DNA of 64,000 nucleotides, from positions 217,599-281,598 of the forward strand of contig NZ_PJAQ01000065.1 in NCBI RefSeq assembly GCF_002836775.1, read 5' to 3'. This document shows, in pieces, positions 47,281 through 55,900 of this stretch. The first letter of the stretch is position 1. Every line of letters begins with the position of its first letter. The DNA comes from Colwellia sp. 12G3 (GTDB lineage: Bacteria; Pseudomonadota; Gammaproteobacteria; Enterobacterales; Alteromonadaceae). A model generated the notes under the pieces. The model had not been told where the DNA came from and did not search any database. It saw only the letters and a list, made by a program, of their open reading frames with translations. The position numbers were made by a program, and so were the translations under genes.

Positions 47281-47763
47281 CTAGTCCTGACAACGTGCAT
47301 CAACAAGTGTGATTTCCGAAATAAGTATACTATTAGGCGCAACGGATCCTGGTGAACCTCTGCTGCCATAGGCTAAATGGGGCGGTATATAAAGCTCCCA
47401 GGTTTCACCCACCTTCATCATAGGTACGCCTTCACGCCAGCCTTTAACCATTTTAGATAGCAGAAACTTATCAGGGTTACCTCGTTGATAGCTACTATCG
47501 ATGGTTTTTTTCGATTTGGCTGACAACATTTTATAGTGCACAGTCACTTTATAATCAGGATCAGGTTTACAACCAGAACTTTGCGCTAAAATTTTGTACT
47601 GCAACCCCGAATCAGTAGCAACCACGCCCTCTCGTTTAAGGTTCCTGCTTAACCAATATGCATTGATTTCTTCGGGACTATACATACTCCCAGAATTATT
47701 TGAACTGGCGCAACCAACCATCAAACTACAAGCAAAACTGACGAACAACGTGCGTATTAACAT
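47281..47763 (-). CDS. FKBP-type peptidyl-prolyl isomerase, lipoprotein
   Basis: A 160-residue isomerase with lipobox MVGC (Cys18). The FKBP domain covers about 60-155: VTVHYKMLSAKSKKTIDSSYQRG, GWREGVPMMKVGETWELYIPPHLAYGSRGSPGSVAPNSILISEITLVD, which contains the substrate-pocket Tyr, Trp-region and AYG motif. The short N-terminal region (MYSPEEINAYWLSRNLKREG) resembles a reduced Mip-type dimerisation helix. Probably acts in the periplasm. It is a second periplasmic isomerase in this window, unrelated in fold to the cyclophilin at 5.8 kb. Single gene. Confidence 0.92.
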   Translation of the reverse strand: MLIRTLFVSFACSLMVGCASSNNSGSMYSPEEINAYWLSRNLKREGVVATDSGLQYKILAQSSGCKPDPDYKVTVHYKMLSAKSKKTIDSSYQRGNPDKFLLSKMVKGWREGVPMMKVGETWELYIPPHLAYGSRGSPGSVAPNSILISEITLVDARCQD

Positions 47764-47982
47764 CTTTTTACTCTCAACTAATAAGTAGGGGACTTTATGA
47801 TTTATGGCATTAGGTCTGGCTTTGAAAAGATATTTTTCACATTACTATCACTAATATGGTAACTGATTTTATAGCTAAATTTTAGTAAAGTCATGGTATT
47901 AACGTTATCAATTTATTTTAACCAATACACTATTGTTTAAATTGGATAACCATCTCGCCATTTATTTAGAGGGGGGATTTAT

Positions 47983-48404
47983 TCAAAGCATTTTTTGTTT
48001 ATTTTCAAGTAGTAAGTTTCGGTATACTGTTGGACTAGAGCCCACTATTTTTTTTAAAAAGCGGTATTGAATGTCGATTTTGAATTGAAACCAACATCAA
48101 AGGCAATGCTAGTAACTAACTTGTCGCTATCCTGTAAAGCCTTCTTCGCTTCTTCGACTCGAAAGTTATTAACAAATTGGAAAAATTTAGTATGAAGAAA
48201 TTGAGAGAGTGTTTCTGAAATGTGATTTTCGCTTTCAGAAATGGATTCAGAAAGCTTGTTTAGCGATAGGTTATCTTGCAAGAACAACTTGTCTTCATTC
48301 ATTGCACCTTCCAGTTTTGACGCAATCAATTGCATTTTTTCAGCGCTAAGTAACGCTGCGCGACTACACGAAAAGGGGAAATACTGCTGCGTCCCCCTTT
48401 TCAA
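47983..48404 (-). pseudogene. AraC-family regulator, 5'-truncated and frameshifted
   Basis: Only the C-terminal DNA-binding domain remains. NLSLNKLSESISESENHISETLSQFL is the first helix-turn-helix, and FNSKSTFNTAF starts the second. At that point the frame stops (TAA in a run of five T and eight A), but the next frame continues KKIVGSSPTVYRNLLLENKQ, the missing end, up to TGA at 47985. One inserted base, or two deleted, would restore it. The first 18 codons (MKRGTQQYFPFSCSRAAL) come from a REP-like element, so the original 5' part has been replaced. The homopolymer also makes slippage conceivable. Confidence 0.7.
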
Positions 48405-48406
48405 TT
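48350..48406. repeat. REP-like element copy within the AraC relic
   Basis: GCGACTACACGAAAAGGGG and GTCCCCCTTTTC are arms of the same REP-like family as at 45330 and 47143 (opposite orientation to the latter). It forms the 5' end of the AraC relic. Confidence 0.5.
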
Positions 48407-48498
48407 CGCAGAGCTACTGCTCAGTGAAAACATAAAGTAGTCTATGAAAAGCGGCAGTATTCACCATCAGAAAAATATTGTCCTGATGGCCGGCTCCT

Positions 48499-49311
48499 TT
48501 AATTAATAATCATGTTTGCAGCCATAGCTAACAATAACGCCGCGAATATTTTTTTGATCAAAGGAACGGGTAAAGAATGTGTCGCTTTAGCCCCTAACGG
48601 CGCGGTAAACCAAGAAGTGCAAACAATACCAAATAAAGCAGGCAAATAGACGAAGCCAGCAAACCCATCTTCTAAAGCAAAATGAGTACTACCTGAGCTG
48701 ATGTAACCTATCGAACCAAATAATGCGATAACAATACCGCAAGCAGAGGCACATCCTATGGCTTTTTTCATATCGAGTGAGAAAAACGTTAACAAAGGTA
48801 CTAAGAGTGCACCACCACCAATACCTATCATGGCAGACAACCCGCCAGTGATCGTAGTAAAAACGGTTAACAGTCCTTTATTTGGCATTGCTCGATCTGG
48901 ATCAGCGTCACTTTTAGTGCTGCTGTAAAACATCTTCACCGCAATGAGTACCACAGTCACGGCAAACACGATGCGAACAACTTGCTCTGGTAATAGTGCT
49001 GCTATAAAACCACTGATAAGCGCGCCAAGGGCAACGCCCGTCATTATCCAAGGGGCAAGGTTCCAGGGTACATTACCATTTTTATGATGCGCTATTGCGG
49101 AAGACGTTGAGGTGAATAATATCGACGCTAATGAGGTTGCAATGGCAACAATAACCACCTGCTCAGTTGGTAAAACATCAAAGTGAAGTAAAAGACTGCT
49201 CAGCACTGGCACAATAACTAATCCTCCGCCAATGCCTAACAGTCCTGCCAAAAAACCTACACCACTGCCGAGTAACGCGCAGTACATAATCAACAATATT
49301 AATTCACTCAT
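48499..49311 (-). CDS. TauE/SafE family sulfite/anion permease
   Basis: A 270-residue membrane protein of eight helices in two repeats. Each half starts with the family glycine motif: GVGFLAGLLGIGGGLVIVPVLS near the N-terminus and GGLSAMIGIGGGALLVPLLTFF in the middle. These carriers move sulfite, sulfoacetate or other organic anions; direction and substrate are not visible. It is divergent from the mesX-mesD operon, which also belongs to sulfur metabolism, but a functional link is only suggestive. Confidence 0.9.
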   Translation of the reverse strand: MSELILLIMYCALLGSGVGFLAGLLGIGGGLVIVPVLSSLLLHFDVLPTEQVVIVAIATSLASILFTSTSSAIAHHKNGNVPWNLAPWIMTGVALGALISGFIAALLPEQVVRIVFAVTVVLIAVKMFYSSTKSDADPDRAMPNKGLLTVFTTITGGLSAMIGIGGGALLVPLLTFFSLDMKKAIGCASACGIVIALFGSIGYISSGSTHFALEDGFAGFVYLPALFGIVCTSWFTAPLGAKATHSLPVPLIKKIFAALLLAMAANMIIN

Positions 49312-49613
49312 TCAATTCACTTCTTTAGATAATCTAGGGTTATTTACTACATAACTACTGTTATGTTCGCATCAGGCTAATTAATATAACTGAAAAACAC
49401 CCAAATATTCAATTAGATAGGACATGAATATTTCTCATGTACTATGTGAAATAAATGCGCTTTTCAACATGCATCGATCCAAGTATAAATCCTACTCAGC
49501 GATTAATTCTCGACAATATTACAATTGATTCTTAGTTAGGTTATAGGCACAAATCAAATAAGACTGTGAAGATTACTGATTAAGAACATTAGAAAATAGG
49601 ATACCGGATCATT
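49312..49613. promoter_or_regulatory. divergent promoter region TauE/SafE - mesX
   Basis: About 300 bases. TGAATATTTCTCA at 49425-49437 is one base off the MetR consensus TGAA-N5-TTCA; no MetJ boxes and no SAM riboswitch core were seen. AGGATACCGGATCATT precedes the mesX ATG. The MetR-like site is a weak candidate. Confidence 0.3.
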
Positions 49614-50603
49614 ATGAATACAGACTTTACCTTTACTATTAAGAGCATTTGTCTCGATGAAAATTATCACCCATCAGACAAGACACGTATCACGACCAAC
49701 TTTGCTAACTTGGCGAGAGGAAGCTACCGTCAAGCGAACTTACGCAACGCTTTAAAAATGATTGATAATAGTTTTAATGCCTTAGCGCATTGGGATAATC
49801 CCAAAGGAGACCGTTATTCTGTTGAACTTGAAATAATTTCTGTTGATATGGATATTGAAGACAACGGTCAGGCCTTCCCCTCGATTGAAATATTGAAAAC
49901 CAATATTGTAGATCATCACACGAACAAGCGCATTGAAGGCATTGTAGGGAATAATTTCTCCTCTTATGTACGAGATTATGATTTTAGTGTCTTACTGCAG
50001 GCTCATAATAAAGACCAGCCAAAATTTAGCATTCCAGATAACTTTGGCGAACTGCATGGCAAACTCTTTCAGTCCTTTGTCAATTCAACTGTTTATAAAC
50101 AAAACTTTAATAAAACACCGGTTATATGTCTCAGTGTTTCTGATACTAAGACCTATCATCGAACTGAAAATCAGCATCCGGTATTGGGTGTTGAATACCA
50201 ACCAAATGAATCTTCTTTAACTGAGCAATATTTCAAAAAAATGGGCTTGCAGGTACGTTATTTCATGCCGCCAAACAGTGTTGCGCCTTTGGCTTTCTAT
50301 TTCTTTGGTGATTTACTTAATGATTACACTAGCCTTGAGTTGATAAGCACTATTAGCACAATGGAAACTTTTCAAAAAATATACCGACCTGAGATTTATA
50401 ATGCGAATGCTGTTGCAGGAAAATATTATCAACCCAATTTAAAGAACCTAGATCACTCATTAACTCAAATTGTTTACGACCGAGAAGAGCGTGGCCAATT
50501 AGCAACTGAGCAGGCTAAATTTACTGAGGAACACTTCATTAAACCGCACCAAACAGTGCTTGAGCAATGGTCTGCTAGTTACGTTAATTGTTACGCTCAA
50601 TAG
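49614..50603 (+). CDS. mesX: MesX-like protein (DUF1852), partner of methionine synthase MesD
   Basis: A 329-residue DUF1852 protein: FTFTIKSICLDENYHPSDKTRITTNFANLARG at the start, LQVRYFMPPNSVAPLAFYFFGDLLNDYTSLELISTISTMETFQKIYRPEIYNANA in the last third. From published work on folate-independent methionine synthases, DUF1852 (MesX) is required by the core MetE-like enzyme MesD and activity depends on oxygen, so MesX may generate the methyl donor. That its own gene stands 54 bases before mesD on the same strand supports the call. No signal peptide; cytoplasmic. Its exact reaction is not established. Confidence 0.88.
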   Translation: MNTDFTFTIKSICLDENYHPSDKTRITTNFANLARGSYRQANLRNALKMIDNSFNALAHWDNPKGDRYSVELEIISVDMDIEDNGQAFPSIEILKTNIVDHHTNKRIEGIVGNNFSSYVRDYDFSVLLQAHNKDQPKFSIPDNFGELHGKLFQSFVNSTVYKQNFNKTPVICLSVSDTKTYHRTENQHPVLGVEYQPNESSLTEQYFKKMGLQVRYFMPPNSVAPLAFYFFGDLLNDYTSLELISTISTMETFQKIYRPEIYNANAVAGKYYQPNLKNLDHSLTQIVYDREERGQLATEQAKFTEEHFIKPHQTVLEQWSASYVNCYAQ

Positions 50604-50657
50604 CGACATTAAATAGCTAGGTTCCAAAGTTAACCCCAATTTACGGCATCATTTATT

Positions 50658-51701
50658 ATGAAAACTAATATCCTTAAAGCACTACTACCTACTTCAACTG
50701 CTGGCAGTTTACCTAAACCGGCTTGGCTTGCAGAGCCTGAAACACTTTGGTCACCTTGGAAATTGCAAGGTGATGAATTAACGCAAGGCAAACACCATGC
50801 ATTACGTTTGTCATTGCAAGACCAACAACAAGCAGGTATTGATATAGTCAGCGATGGTGAGCAAACCCGCCAACATTTCGTCACTACCTTTCTTGAGCAC
50901 CTCAACGGCGTTGACTTTGAAAAGCGTAAAACCGTTAAAATTCGTGACCGTTATGAGGCAAGTGTACCAACGGTAGTTGGCCCTGTTAGTCGCCAAAAAC
51001 CTGTTTTTGTTGAAGACGCCAAGTTTTTACGTCAGCAAACCAAGCAACCGATTAAATGGGCCCTGCCTGGTCCCATGACCATGATAGATACGCTTTATGA
51101 TGACCATTATAAAAGTCGCGAAAAACTCGCCTGGGAATTCGCCAAAATTCTCAATCAAGAAGCCAAAGAATTAGAAGCGGCTGGTGTTGATATTATCCAA
51201 TTTGATGAGCCTGCATTTAATGTGTTTTTTGATGAGGTAAATGATTGGGGCATTGCTTGTTTAGAAAGAGCTATTGAAGGACTTAACTGTGAAACTGCAG
51301 TGCATATTTGTTATGGCTATGGCATCAAAGCTAACACAGATTGGAAAAAAACACTGGGATCAGAGTGGCGACAATATGAAGAAGCTTTCCCCAAACTGCA
51401 AAAATCTACTATCGATATTATCTCACTAGAATGTCACAACTCTCATGTGCCAATGGAGTTACTTGAACTTATTCGCGGTAAAAAAGTGATGGTCGGCGCT
51501 ATTGATGTAGCAAGCAATACTATTGAGACACCTGAAGAAGTAGCAGATACCTTGCGAAAAGCACTTAAGTTTGTCGATGCCGATAAACTCTATCCTTGCA
51601 CCAACTGTGGCATGGCACCTTTATCTCACGAAGTGGCAAGAGGAAAGCTGAATGCCTTAAGTGCAGGCGCAGATATCGTGCGAAGAGAACTCTCAGCTTA
51701 G
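50658..51701 (+). CDS. mesD: folate-independent methionine synthase MesD (MetE C-domain-like)
   Basis: A 347-residue protein homologous to the C-terminal catalytic half of cobalamin-independent methionine synthase MetE; the N-terminal half of MetE is absent. Zinc-ligand positions are visible: His-Cys in AVHICYGYG, Glu in the SLECHNSH region and Cys in YPCTNCGMAPL. STAGSLPKP, VSDGEQTR and IQFDEPAF are typical active-site loops. It should methylate homocysteine with a donor other than methyltetrahydrofolate, together with MesX encoded just upstream. Cytoplasmic, second gene of the operon. Confidence 0.9.
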   Translation: MKTNILKALLPTSTAGSLPKPAWLAEPETLWSPWKLQGDELTQGKHHALRLSLQDQQQAGIDIVSDGEQTRQHFVTTFLEHLNGVDFEKRKTVKIRDRYEASVPTVVGPVSRQKPVFVEDAKFLRQQTKQPIKWALPGPMTMIDTLYDDHYKSREKLAWEFAKILNQEAKELEAAGVDIIQFDEPAFNVFFDEVNDWGIACLERAIEGLNCETAVHICYGYGIKANTDWKKTLGSEWRQYEEAFPKLQKSTIDIISLECHNSHVPMELLELIRGKKVMVGAIDVASNTIETPEEVADTLRKALKFVDADKLYPCTNCGMAPLSHEVARGKLNALSAGADIVRRELSA

Positions 51702-52018
51702 GCTTGTTATCTGCCTTCAATTTCAACTAACGTACACAATGATCTCTGCCGCTGAGATCGGAATGGGAGTGTTTGACACAGCCACATAACCTAGCAGATG
51801 TCATCCCCGTGGTTACTTAGTCGGGGAGCTAGTTCTTAGTGACATAGATTCCGTACAAGACACTTACGGAATGACGAATCTTAAAAAGAGACCAGCGTCG
51901 AGGGATTCCAAAGGGGAGAAGAAAGAGTGGAGACAGCCTCCCCTTTCTTCTGAGTGTCATCGACACAGGGAAAAATGAATTAAATCTACTCTGACCGTAT
52001 TTGATTTTACCACTGTTA
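51702..52018. repeat. intergenic region with REP-like element (51890-52000)
   Basis: Contains GATTCCAAAGGGGAG...CTCCCCTTTCTTCTGAGTGTCATCGACAC and the tail TTAAATCTACTCTGACCG, a variant of the REP-like family. A separate hairpin GATCTC-TGCCGCT-GAGATC lies near 51741-51759 after mesD; it has no T-run. No gene. Confidence 0.55.
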
Positions 52019-53098
52019 CTATTTTACTCGTAAGTTAGTGCCTGACTCCTTTAACCCACGATAAAACTCTTCAATACTGCAACTTTCTTCTAATTCACAA
52101 ATCACTTGATATTTCTCAATGGCTGGCTGATAACCTTGCAAAGCAGCCTGAAAAAACCAATAAGCAGCCGTTTGAACATCGCGTGCTTCTTCTTTACCGT
52201 TGAAAGTTAAGTAGAGCTCAGCCAAGTTTGTTTGGCCAGGTGCATAACCTAGATCTGCTGAACGTTTCAGTAGCTCAAAAGCTCTATCGTATCTATTATC
52301 AATATAAGTGCCTTTAAGAAGTGCCAGCCCTCGAGTGTTTTCATACTTACCCGGAATAAAGAACCATTTTTCTTTTGCTACTGTCGGGTTTGTCACGGCA
52401 TGACCATCAATCATGTAAACGGCGGTATTTCCACCGATAAAAGCAAATTCAGGTCGCACTACCCGATAAATAAAACCTTGGTCAAATAAGCTATTTAATT
52501 CCACGGATGAATAGTTCTGCCGTTGTTTTTCGAAATAATCAAAATTTGTACTTTGACCAAACAGAACGGCATCGTGCAACGATTTTTTTAATGGGTAAAA
52601 GTAATTACCATAAGTAAGTGACACTGTGCCGCCAGTGATATCTACAATTTTGGCAACACGGTAGTTGTGGAGCGGACGTCTTTCTCCAGCGCTTTTTCGA
52701 TAGTCTAGATAATAAAAATCATTAACTTTAGGGGCATCAATATACACTTGGCTTTGACGGTGTTTTTCTTGTTCTTCAGAGAAGTAATAACTTAACAGCA
52801 GCATGATGATAATGCTGCCAGTAAAAGTGCTCAGCAAGCGTAACTTGTTGAAAATTGCCAACGTGAAGTTAGAAAAAATCAGTTTTAGATCCGAAGTGTT
52901 ACCAGTCACTTCTGCAAGGTTATGACATTGTAAACACTGTAGTCGTGTATCTCGTTTTATCGGGAAAATAGGCAAGTATTCAAAAAAATAGAAGCTGTAA
53001 GTAATCACCGAATTAACGCGATGCTTTTTACTGCCACAACAAGGGCAAAGCAACTTGTCTGTTATGCCTAAACTCACTGTCGACTCGCGATAATCCAT
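52019..53098 (-). CDS. zinc-ribbon membrane protein with C-terminal Sel1/TPR repeats
   Basis: About 359 residues, not a named family. The N-terminus has a four-cysteine zinc-ribbon pattern (LLCPCCGSKKH ... RLQCLQCHNL), then one membrane helix (FTGSIIIMLLLSYYF, about 95-110). A middle region of about 130 residues (RVAKIVDITGGTVSLTYGNYFY) may be an SH3-like beta domain (weak). The last 90 residues contain two Sel1-type repeats (YDRAFELLKRSADLGYAPGQTNLAELY, QTAAYWFFQAALQGYQPAIEKY). A cytoplasmic zinc-ribbon and a periplasmic repeat domain are likely. ATG 53098 is preferred to 53104, but either is possible. Single gene. Confidence 0.65.
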   Translation of the reverse strand: MDYRESTVSLGITDKLLCPCCGSKKHRVNSVITYSFYFFEYLPIFPIKRDTRLQCLQCHNLAEVTGNTSDLKLIFSNFTLAIFNKLRLLSTFTGSIIIMLLLSYYFSEEQEKHRQSQVYIDAPKVNDFYYLDYRKSAGERRPLHNYRVAKIVDITGGTVSLTYGNYFYPLKKSLHDAVLFGQSTNFDYFEKQRQNYSSVELNSLFDQGFIYRVVRPEFAFIGGNTAVYMIDGHAVTNPTVAKEKWFFIPGKYENTRGLALLKGTYIDNRYDRAFELLKRSADLGYAPGQTNLAELYLTFNGKEEARDVQTAAYWFFQAALQGYQPAIEKYQVICELEESCSIEEFYRGLKESGTNLRVK

Positions 53099-53104
53099 TA
53101 TCAA

Positions 53105-53408
53105 AACCTATTATTAATTAATATTTTTTTATTGCTGCTATTTTTATAACACTTGAATATAAAACAAACAAGCAGTAGTACTAATAGCTTCGTAGTATGT
53201 GTTTGCTTATCTGCTAAGTTTCCTAATGGCGAGCAACTCTTGTTGGTACCCCAACATAAGATTGACCTTGATTCCCTGTATGGCGTCGCGGTAGCGTCGA
53301 CCCAACAGAGGCGTTACACGCCACTTAGATTAAGTCGCGTGTAATAACGCACTAAATCTGCAGTTGTTCTAAGCTCTTTTGCTAGCTGTGTAACTTGCAT
53401 TTTCACGC
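53105..53408. repeat. intergenic region with REP-like relic (about 53281-53325)
   Basis: GGCGTCGCGGTAGCGTCGACC resembles the REP core in the orientation of the 45.3-kb copy, followed by GGCGTTACACGCC. The rest is AT-rich without an ORF. Confidence 0.45.
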
Positions 53409-53876
53409 TTAGTTTGACCAATGGATATGAATTATTTTCCAATCACCATTTTGATTTTCTAATACCATGGTTTCCATGCTTTGATAGTCGCGTTCTTTGC
53501 CTTTAAAAACGCCTTTGGTATGACTACGAGAGGTTGATATCGCCGTATTACCAATGATTTTAACTTGATGCTCTAACGTTTCAGATGTCATGTCAGCAAG
53601 GTACTTCATGTCTGATAACATATGATGATGGGCATATTGGTCAGCACTTCTTTCAACATTACCACCTTCAAATATCATTACGTTATCGGCAAGTGCCGCT
53701 CGTGCTTGTTCTTTATCTCCTGATTTTAGTGCATTATGAAAAGAAGTAATCACCTGAGCCGCAGGTGTATCTAAGCCAGTCATCATTGCTTTATCTTGAT
53801 GTTTTTGTTCGTTTGCCAATACTGTCGAACTTAGTGAAAATGAAACAAGAAATAGTAAAGCTGTTAATTTAGTCAT
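53409..53876 (-). CDS. exported NTF2-like (SnoaL/DUF4440) protein
   Basis: A 155-residue protein with signal peptide (LTALLFLVSFSLSSTVLA). The mature part is one NTF2-like cone fold: VITSFHNALKSGDKEQARAALADNVMIFEGGNVERSADQYA, then SRSHTKGVFKGKERDYQSMETMVLENQNGDWKIIHIHWSN. The family covers many small-molecule binding and isomerase roles. It is the last gene of a run with copD and copC and is thus probably copper-related. The mature protein has several His and Met (HHHMLSDM) that could bind metal (inference). Confidence 0.82.
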   Translation of the reverse strand: MTKLTALLFLVSFSLSSTVLANEQKHQDKAMMTGLDTPAAQVITSFHNALKSGDKEQARAALADNVMIFEGGNVERSADQYAHHHMLSDMKYLADMTSETLEHQVKIIGNTAISTSRSHTKGVFKGKERDYQSMETMVLENQNGDWKIIHIHWSN

Positions 53877-53900
53877 GGGTGTACTCTTTATTTATGATTA

Positions 53901-53930
53901 GTTATATTTAGTTATATTTAGTTATATTTA
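53901..53930. repeat. GTTATATTTA 10-bp tandem repeat (3 copies)
   Basis: Three perfect 10-bp units, the last joined to GTCATTTT, fill the gap between copD and the NTF2-like gene just before its start. Each copy is 10 bp, close to one helix turn; copy-number change could affect translation of the downstream gene. Confidence 0.8.
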
Positions 53931-53936
53931 GTCATT

Positions 53937-54863
53937 TTAATAGGTTCCCACTGGCCCCATTGTGCTCGTGAGAATAGAGGTAATGACAAGTATTGAGCCA
54001 GCTAAAATTGTCTCAATGTTTATAGATTGGTAAAGCGCATCTCGTCCTTCGTTTTTGTTTAAAATCGGCACTAATCTCAATTTGTGTTTTGCCGCTATAG
54101 CCAAAATGCCAACGACTAAAAGTATTTTTATTAGTATCGTTTGACCATAAATAGTAGTAAATAAAGCCTGCCACGAGCCAAGCAAAAGATATGCTAACCC
54201 AGAGCCTGCAACTAGGAGAATAGGCACAAATACAGTCGCTTGCTTACCAAATTTATCCATGACCAAATACAGTTCTGGATATGATAAATTTTTGCATGCT
54301 TTTTTCAGAGGATATAAAGAGCCAAACCACCAAGCCATAATCAATATATGGAACATGATAAGTAATTTGGCAAATGCGTCTAATTCTGCAACATGTCCAA
54401 CCAATGTGAAAGAATACGCGATAAACATTAAACTACCCGCTCTAACAGCAAATATAATCACTTGCTTTTGGCTGCTATGTTTAGACTTTTCACTATTAAG
54501 CTGACTCGGGAGAAATAGAAGAACAACTAACAGCGTCATTGCTGATAACCTAATATTGAGCACATCTCCAATAGAAGACTCAAACATCATTTCAATCATC
54601 ATTGGATCTAACATCCCAACTATTCCGTCTTCTGCCATCAGCCCAACATTAGCAAAGAACCAAATCAATACTGCGAATAAAGATGCAATAGAAAGAATTT
54701 TAGTGACTTTCAACACACCACTTTCACAGTGAAACTGGCTATCATCCACTTGCTGCTTAGCATGATTACTGATTGAAAATGCATAGCCGACTATTATCGA
54801 AAATCCACAATAAAACGTGAGTTTTGAGAGTACGATTAAGCTATTCCAGATATACATTTCCAT
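53937..54863 (-). CDS. copD: CopD-family copper transport protein
   Basis: A 308-residue inner-membrane protein with about eight helices. The CopD/YebZ-type core is visible: YIWNSLIVLSKLTFYCGFSIIVGYAFSI, VLNIRLSAMTLLVVLLFL, AFAKLLIMFHILIMAWWFGSLYPL and FVPILLVAGSGLAYLLLGSW. His residues in VGHVAELDAF and FHILIMAWW may take part in copper handling. Adjacent to copC upstream (15-base gap), it is thought to bring copper across the inner membrane from CopC. Confidence 0.85.
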   Translation of the reverse strand: MEMYIWNSLIVLSKLTFYCGFSIIVGYAFSISNHAKQQVDDSQFHCESGVLKVTKILSIASLFAVLIWFFANVGLMAEDGIVGMLDPMMIEMMFESSIGDVLNIRLSAMTLLVVLLFLPSQLNSEKSKHSSQKQVIIFAVRAGSLMFIAYSFTLVGHVAELDAFAKLLIMFHILIMAWWFGSLYPLKKACKNLSYPELYLVMDKFGKQATVFVPILLVAGSGLAYLLLGSWQALFTTIYGQTILIKILLVVGILAIAAKHKLRLVPILNKNEGRDALYQSINIETILAGSILVITSILTSTMGPVGTY

Positions 54864-54878
54864 TATATTTTCCTGACG

Positions 54879-55226
54879 TTAATGCACCATAAAACCAAAT
54901 TTCCCTTTCATTTTGTGTCCGTCAGCGCCCATAATCGTCCATTCAACACGGTAATTTGACGGAATTAATTTAGGTAATGCCCAACTAAATTCGGCTGCAC
55001 TGTCTTTGTTAAGTTTAAAGCCAAAATCAACCTCATTATCCTTACTATCTTTTAATATAACTTTTACTACACGCACCTCTTTTGTAAAAGTTAAGACAAG
55101 TGATTCCGGTGATTGCATCAACATTGCATTGTCTTTTGGTATCGAAATGTTTAACCCCACATGTGCAAATGCAAGTGAACTTACAGTAAAGCTAAGTATT
55201 ATTAGTAGTTTGATTATCTTTTTCAT
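54879..55226 (-). CDS. copC: CopC-family periplasmic copper-binding protein (YobA-like)
   Basis: A 115-residue beta-barrel copper carrier. After the signal peptide (FTVSSLAFA) the mature N-terminus is His (HVGLNISIP), the first ligand of the Cu(II) His-brace site; a second His is in MGADGHKMKGKFGF. The methionine-rich Cu(I) loop of plasmid CopC is missing, so this is the Cu(II)-only type. First gene of the copC-copD-NTF2 run. Confidence 0.9.
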   Translation of the reverse strand: MKKIIKLLIILSFTVSSLAFAHVGLNISIPKDNAMLMQSPESLVLTFTKEVRVVKVILKDSKDNEVDFGFKLNKDSAAEFSWALPKLIPSNYRVEWTIMGADGHKMKGKFGFMVH

Positions 55227-55344
55227 CTTTATCTCTTATTTATTGGCCGTTTGGCGATTAACGTTGTTTTTAAAAATTTCTTATCCATTCGTAATAAATT
55301 CTAACTCAGAAACAGTGATAGTTTATAGCTTTCATATTTGGCAT
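55227..55344. other. promoter region of the copper operon
   Basis: AT-rich, with no CueR-type palindrome or CopR/CusR box that I could identify. Confidence 0.25.
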
Positions 55345-55524
55345 TCACATGACTAACTGACGAACCATCTCATTTTCGACGCGCTGAATCAATGCAATGT
55401 AACGTGGATGTAGATGCAAAGGCTCGAAAACAAGGCTTAACTCGATAAGTGTACGCCCGTTAATTAAAAAATTATTCTCAATTGACGCGGCTAGATAATC
55501 GATTAGCTTATCGTTATTTAACTG
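55345..55524 (-). pseudogene. C-terminal fragment of a TPR-type protein
   Basis: An open frame of about 59 codons without a start reads LNNDKLIDYLAASIENNFLI then LSLVFEPLHLHPRYIALIQRVENEMVRQL before TGA. The PLHLHPRYIALIQR end is typical of the last repeat of tetratricopeptide transcription regulators. An in-frame TAG precedes it, and the DNA-binding and repeat portions are absent. A relic, probably unexpressed. Confidence 0.5.
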
Positions 55525-55900
55525 GCCCTAGCCAATTGCGAAATCTGCCAGTAATTAAAACCCATAAAGCTTTTTGGTTTTTCAAGTAAGATTCTTCAGT
55601 AATACCTTTGCTGTGATAGCTTACCTACACAGTTTTTTTTTGAGCTTTTCTGTATATCGCAGCCAACAGCGCACTGGTTATAATTAATGGCCTAAATGTT
55701 TGTGGTAATGCAACTGGTTTATTGGTATAAAATTACGAGCTAAATACATAAGACATTATAACAGGTTGAATTTCAACTGTATTTTTATGCGTACCCCATA
55801 TTTCCCTATCCAGTATTTTTGCAATGTAATAATCTGTTAGAAGCAAACATTCATCGGTGGTGCATGAACAAATACAAATTACTTTTTTTTAGGATAATTA
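55525..55900. other. intergenic region without recognised feature
   Basis: AT-rich, includes several short repeats of T and A. AGGATAATTA just before 55901 is the ribosome binding site of the transporter gene. Confidence 0.35.

Noticed and set aside
49312..49613. Possible SAM riboswitch or MetJ boxes before mesX
   Set aside because: No riboswitch core pattern or AGACGTCT-type repeats; only one imperfect MetR-like site.
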